A stretch of 64,000 nucleotides of DNA, taken from positions 1 through 64,000 of the forward strand of contig NZ_JALJCL010000011.1 in assembly GCF_023698535.1 (NCBI RefSeq), in the 5' to 3' direction. A model generated the notes under the pieces. That model saw only the letters and a program-made list of their open reading frames with translations. It was not told the DNA's origin and made no database searches. Shown one piece after another: positions 60,672 through 64,000 of the stretch. Within the stretch, counting starts at the first letter, position 1, and each line of letters begins with the position of its first letter. Both the position numbers and the translations under genes were made by a program. Origin of the DNA: Halorientalis regularis (GTDB lineage: Archaea > Halobacteriota > Halobacteria > Halobacteriales > Haloarculaceae).

Positions 60672-61445
60672 ATGCGACTGGAAGACAAGACGGTGTTCAT
60701 CACCGGTGCCGGGTCCGGTATCGGGCAGGCCACCTCCCTGCGCTGTGCGGAGGAGGGGGCGTACGTGATCGCGACGGACGTCGACGAGGAGAGCGCCGAG
60801 GAGACCGCCGCGAAGGTCGAGGATCTCGACACCGGCGGGGCCGAAGCCCACCGCGTCGACGTGACCCAGGCCGACGAGTTCCACGCGGCCGTCGAGGCCG
60901 TCCACGAGGACCACGGGCTGGACGTGATGGTCAACAACGCCGGGACGGGCCACCCGCCCGCCGTCACGGAGGACATCAACGAGTCGATGCGTGACTTCGT
61001 GATCGACGTGAACCTCAAGGGGGTCTGGAACGGCTGTCACGCTGCCCTCCCGCTGATGAAAGAACAGGGCCACGGCGCTATCGTCAACGTCGGCTCGCTG
61101 GCCTCCGTGTTCGGCCTGCCGCGCAACGCCGCCTACTCGATGACGAAGGGCGCGGTCCTGAACTTCACGCGCGCCGTCGCCGCCGAGGCCGGCCGCGACG
61201 GCGTCCGGGCCAACACGGTCTGTCCCGGGTTCACGGACACGCCGCTGGTCGAACAGATGCTGGCCACCTCGGACGACCCCGAGGCCGCCCGCGAGAAGAT
61301 GGAGGACGGCTACCCGCTGGGTCGACTCGGCGAACCCGAGGAGATCGCCGACGCCATTCTCTTCCTGGCCTCCGACGAGGCTTCCTGGATCACCGGCGAG
61401 GGCCTGCTCGTCGACGGCGGCTACCGCGCCTCCGGCGGCGGATAA
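60672..61445 (+). CDS. Short-chain dehydrogenase/reductase
   Basis: A 257-residue SDR: TGAGSGIG (11-18), ATDVDEESAEETAA (Asp favouring NAD), NNAGTG, catalytic Ser in VNVGSLAS, and YSMTK (Tyr near 157, Lys 161). Conserved end GEGLLVDGGY. Substrate unknown. TATA-like GTTTATCA at about 60640-60647, 28 nt upstream of the ATG. Convergent with the MFS gene with no gap between stops. Confidence 0.92.
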   Translation: MRLEDKTVFITGAGSGIGQATSLRCAEEGAYVIATDVDEESAEETAAKVEDLDTGGAEAHRVDVTQADEFHAAVEAVHEDHGLDVMVNNAGTGHPPAVTEDINESMRDFVIDVNLKGVWNGCHAALPLMKEQGHGAIVNVGSLASVFGLPRNAAYSMTKGAVLNFTRAVAAEAGRDGVRANTVCPGFTDTPLVEQMLATSDDPEAAREKMEDGYPLGRLGEPEEIADAILFLASDEASWITGEGLLVDGGYRASGGG

Positions 61446-62795
61446 CTACTCGTTCGGGTCGAACTCCTCGCCGAATACGAGAAACACACCGGTCCCGACC
61501 AGGCCGATGGCCGTCGCCACGCCGAAGGCCAGTTCCGGCGAGGCGGCGTCGTAGAGGTACCCGCCGACCAGCGCGCTCGGGATGGTGAGCGTGTTCCGCA
61601 GGAGGTAGTACGCACCCGTGACACGGCCACCGGCGTCCTGCTCGGCCGGACCGACGATCAGCGCCTTGTGGGCGGGCAGGCCGGCGAACCTGAGCCCCGA
61701 GAACGCAAAGAGCAGGCCCACGACCAGCGGGTCGGCGGGTGCGTTGATCAGCAGGATCGGGAAGATCGCGTAGACCGAAAAGCCGAGCGCGACGACGGGT
61801 TTGAGTCCCACCCGATCCGCGATTCTCGCCATCGGGACCATCGACGCCAGCGCGACGACCATCTCGACCGCCAGCAGGACGCCGAACAGCGCGTCCGGCG
61901 AGAGATAGCCCACCAGCGGGAGCGTGGCGTCCACCGCCAGAAACTCCGTGACGACGATGACGAAGAAGACGTACACCATGCCGTTGGCAAAGCGCACGAG
62001 TGTGTCCCCCGCCAGCAGGGGCGGGAGCGCGGGGGGCATGGATCGGAGGTCCGCCCTGATCGCCGACAGTCCCGCGAAGGACTTGCCGAGACTGTCGCCG
62101 CCGGCGTCGTAGAGGACGTGCTGGGCGACCGTCGCGACCAGCCCGAACGCAGCGGCCACCAGGAGGACCGCCCGGAAGCCCAGGTCGAACCCGTAGACGG
62201 CGATCAGGGCGGCCGCGAGCAGGGGGCCGACGAGGAAGGCCAGCCGACGGACGGTTTCGGTACTCGCGAAGCCCGTCGCCAGCCGCTCGGGCGGGACGGC
62301 CTGTTTCACCACCGCGAAGGTCGCGCCCAGCCCGAACGACTTCCAGGCCTGCGCGAGAAAGAGCCCGAGGAAGATGCCCACGGGGAGCACGACCGCCTCG
62401 ACGGTCACGAGCGGGAGGACGGAGGGGTCGACGGTGACGGTGCCGACGAGGGGCGCGGCCAGCCACACCAGAAAGCCCACCGTCGAGGCCAGCCCGAACG
62501 CCGTCAGCGCCAGCCGCGAGCCGATCCGGTCGGAGACGGCCCCGCCGGGATAGGGATAGACCGCACTGACGAGGTTGCCGACGGTGCCGAACAGCCCGAT
62601 CGCCAGTCCGCCCGCGCCCAGCAGGCTCATGTAGCGGGGCACGTACCGGCCGGTCATCTGGAAGCCGAGGCTAAAGGCGAACATCGCCACCGAGAGGACC
62701 AGCACGTCCCGTTCCAGCGCGAAGAAGGCCCGGAGCGTCCCCAGCACGCTCTCCCCGTCGTCTTCGACCCGTCCCCCCTCCGTGGCGTCGGCCAT
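61446..62795 (-). CDS. MFS transporter
   Basis: A 449-residue major facilitator with about 12 helices. An acidic N-tail of about 35 residues precedes helix 1; loop 2-3 carries YPYPGGAVSDRIGSRLALTAFG, matching the MFS GxxxDRxGRR signature. No drug- or sugar-specific motif. A TATA-like element on the minus strand (ATTTAAC, about 62819) lies 27 nt before the ATG. Confidence 0.9.
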   Translation of the reverse strand: MADATEGGRVEDDGESVLGTLRAFFALERDVLVLSVAMFAFSLGFQMTGRYVPRYMSLLGAGGLAIGLFGTVGNLVSAVYPYPGGAVSDRIGSRLALTAFGLASTVGFLVWLAAPLVGTVTVDPSVLPLVTVEAVVLPVGIFLGLFLAQAWKSFGLGATFAVVKQAVPPERLATGFASTETVRRLAFLVGPLLAAALIAVYGFDLGFRAVLLVAAAFGLVATVAQHVLYDAGGDSLGKSFAGLSAIRADLRSMPPALPPLLAGDTLVRFANGMVYVFFVIVVTEFLAVDATLPLVGYLSPDALFGVLLAVEMVVALASMVPMARIADRVGLKPVVALGFSVYAIFPILLINAPADPLVVGLLFAFSGLRFAGLPAHKALIVGPAEQDAGGRVTGAYYLLRNTLTIPSALVGGYLYDAASPELAFGVATAIGLVGTGVFLVFGEEFDPNE

Positions 62796-62916
62796 ACTAT
62801 CACTTGGCAGCTAGCCGAGTTAAATCGCGGTTCCGACGGCTCCTGTGTGTAACGTTCCCAAACAAAACGAGCGTTTGGCAGTCGATGGCGGCGGAATCGA
62901 ATTCAGCGGACGCCGA

Positions 62917-64000
62917 TCAGGCGCGTCGCCGCAGGACGAGGACGGCCAGCAGGGCGGCCACGACGGCGGCGACGGGTGTGAACCCGGGACCGATGCCGCT
63001 GGAGGTCGTCGTCTCGTCCTCGGTCGTCTCGACTTCGGTGGCGGTGTCTTCCGGCGTGCCCTCGTCGGGGCTGAACCCTTCGACGGTCGCGCTATCCGAG
63101 AGGTCGCCCGACTCGACGCGGATCGCGTTGACGCCGGACCTCTCGATGCTGAACGTGAGCTCGCCGTTGGCGTTGGTCTCGCCGACGGTCTCACCGTCGA
63201 CGGTGACCGTCGCTCCCTCGACGACGGTCCCGTACTCGTTTTCCACGTCGACGGTGACGTTCTCGCCGACGATGATCTGTGAGTTCGAGACGGTCAGGGT
63301 GATGGCCTCTTCACGCTGGATGGTGGCGCTCAGCGTCGTCCGTTCCTCGCCGACGTCCAGTTGCTCCGTCACCGTCTCGTACCTTTCCTTCGTGATCTCG
63401 ACCTCGAAGTTGGTGTTGACGGGGACGCTGGTGGTCGCCTCGCCGTCGGCGAGCGTCTGTGAAGTATCACCGAGCTTGGGGATGGAGACGGTCGCGCCCT
63501 CGACCGGCCGGGCGGGGTCGAAGTGGTCGTCCGTCACGTCGAAGGTCACGAGCACGGATCCCGTCTCGATGCGGGTCGAGACCGACGTGTTCCCGGTCAC
63601 CTCGACGGTGGTCCCGTTGGTGAAGTACCGCTCTTTGAGGGCGCGGAGCGTGTACTCGCCCTGTTCGATGGCGTCGGTCTGGTAGATGCCGTTGGCGTTC
63701 GTCCGGGTGTTGACGACGGTTTCGCCGTCGTGGAACAACTGGACGACGGCCTTGTTGACCGGCACGCCGCTCCGGTCGAGGACCCTGACGGTCGCAAAGC
63801 CCTTCTCGGCGACGGTGATCGTCACCGACTCCTGGCCGGCGTTGTCGACCTCGTAGGGCGTGTTCCGGACGTAGTCGTCGCTCTGGACGGAGATATCCAC
63901 GTCCGCGCCCCGTGGCACGTCGATCAGCGCCTGGCCGTTCGAGACGGTCGTCGCCGTCCGGTTGCCACCGTCCCAGGTCGCGGTCAACTCAGCACCGCCG
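62917..64000 (-). CDS. PGF-CTERM surface protein with carboxypeptidase-regulatory-like repeats, C-terminal part
   Basis: The frame runs off the right edge, so the N-terminus is outside the window; 360 residues are visible. Repeated beta-sandwich domains (FATVRVLDRSGVPVNKAVVQ, VTDDHFDPARPVEGATVSIP, VTVDVENEYGTVVEGATVTV) are each Ig or CarboxypepD_reg-like. The end is a Thr/Glu-rich stalk (TEVETTEDETTTS), then GIGPGFTPVAAVVAALLAV and RRRA, the PGF-CTERM signal for archaeosortase. Probably a cell-surface glycoprotein with repeated domains. An internal TTG at 63987 is not its start. Confidence 0.88.
   Translation of the reverse strand, partial: GGAELTATWDGGNRTATTVSNGQALIDVPRGADVDISVQSDDYVRNTPYEVDNAGQESVTITVAEKGFATVRVLDRSGVPVNKAVVQLFHDGETVVNTRTNANGIYQTDAIEQGEYTLRALKERYFTNGTTVEVTGNTSVSTRIETGSVLVTFDVTDDHFDPARPVEGATVSIPKLGDTSQTLADGEATTSVPVNTNFEVEITKERYETVTEQLDVGEERTTLSATIQREEAITLTVSNSQIIVGENVTVDVENEYGTVVEGATVTVDGETVGETNANGELTFSIERSGVNAIRVESGDLSDSATVEGFSPDEGTPEDTATEVETTEDETTTSSGIGPGFTPVAAVVAALLAVLVLRRRA

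Noticed and set aside
1-64000. CRISPR arrays or prophage
   Set aside because: No regularly spaced direct repeats and no capsid, portal, terminase or integrase genes; the window is ordinary core chromosome with local decay.

Overview
The window is chromosomal DNA of a halophilic archaeon (class Halobacteria, probably a Haloarcula/Halomicrobium-like genus). Three things point there. The DNA is GC-rich with strong G/C third-position bias. Almost every protein is rich in Asp and Glu. Several genes are archaeal housekeeping markers (Sec61-beta, RLI/ABCE1, SepF, archaemetzincin, a SAMP-activating E1, geranylgeranyl reductase, F420-dependent NADP reductase, KH-PIN ATPase). Many genes have a TATA-like element about 24-30 nt before an ATG or GTG, as expected for the leaderless transcripts common in haloarchaea; I used this to choose starts. 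I saw no tRNA, rRNA, CRISPR array, complete insertion sequence or replication origin.

Layout. 1-81: edge of an IS630-type transposase gene. 335-6609: cytochrome P450, an ASCH protein, a two-gene ABC exporter, and a three-gene envelope cluster resembling the DUF6230/DUF6114 proteins of Actinobacteria. 6611-14331: SepF, a PUA RNA-binding protein, small haloarchaeal proteins, RNase R-like nuclease, a methyltransferase, DUF5611, DUF7093-like and DUF6432-like proteins, YgfZ, and a frameshifted PAS gene. 14328-23000: geranylgeranyl reductase, two tandem 7TM histidine kinases (one with an in-frame stop), UvrA, and a LURP-one protein. 23122-30644: MinD-like ATPase, membrane protein, SDR, then an RND efflux/CARDB envelope operon divergent from a TetR gene with three copies of one 18-bp operator. 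30672-37486: LVIVD-repeat Tat protein, FAU-1-like RNA-binding protein, Sec61-beta, a Tat-exported lipase-like hydrolase, and two tandem Bat-like HTH regulators. 37633-45986: thioredoxin, archaemetzincin, UPF0146, HAD hydrolase, NpdG, PHP phosphoesterase, CNNM/CBS protein, RLI with an EMC6-like gene, and an HTH protein. 45987-46367: a gene-free stretch with five consecutive hairpins. 46368-64000: PIN-KH ATPase, DUF368 lipid-carrier transporter, M20 peptidase, double CheC, M32 carboxypeptidase, SAMP E1, JAMM protease, cobalamin-binding protein, several haloarchaeal unknowns, thioesterase, rhodanese-MBL protein, SDR, MFS transporter, and the C-terminal part of a PGF-CTERM surface protein.

Functional links. 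The TetR protein probably controls both itself and the RND/CARDB operon. The SAMP E1 and a JAMM desampylase-type protease lie 0.5 kb apart, on opposite strands with one small gene between them; one activates ubiquitin-like SAMPs and the other would remove them. EMC6-like and RLI genes are back to back. At least two proteins (ends near 32561 and 62917) carry PGF-CTERM-like tails for archaeosortase processing. The best candidates for undescribed biology are the DUF6230/DUF6114-like cluster, the five-hairpin stretch, and the leaderless micro-ORF with a 14-bp palindrome upstream of the DUF7511-type gene.
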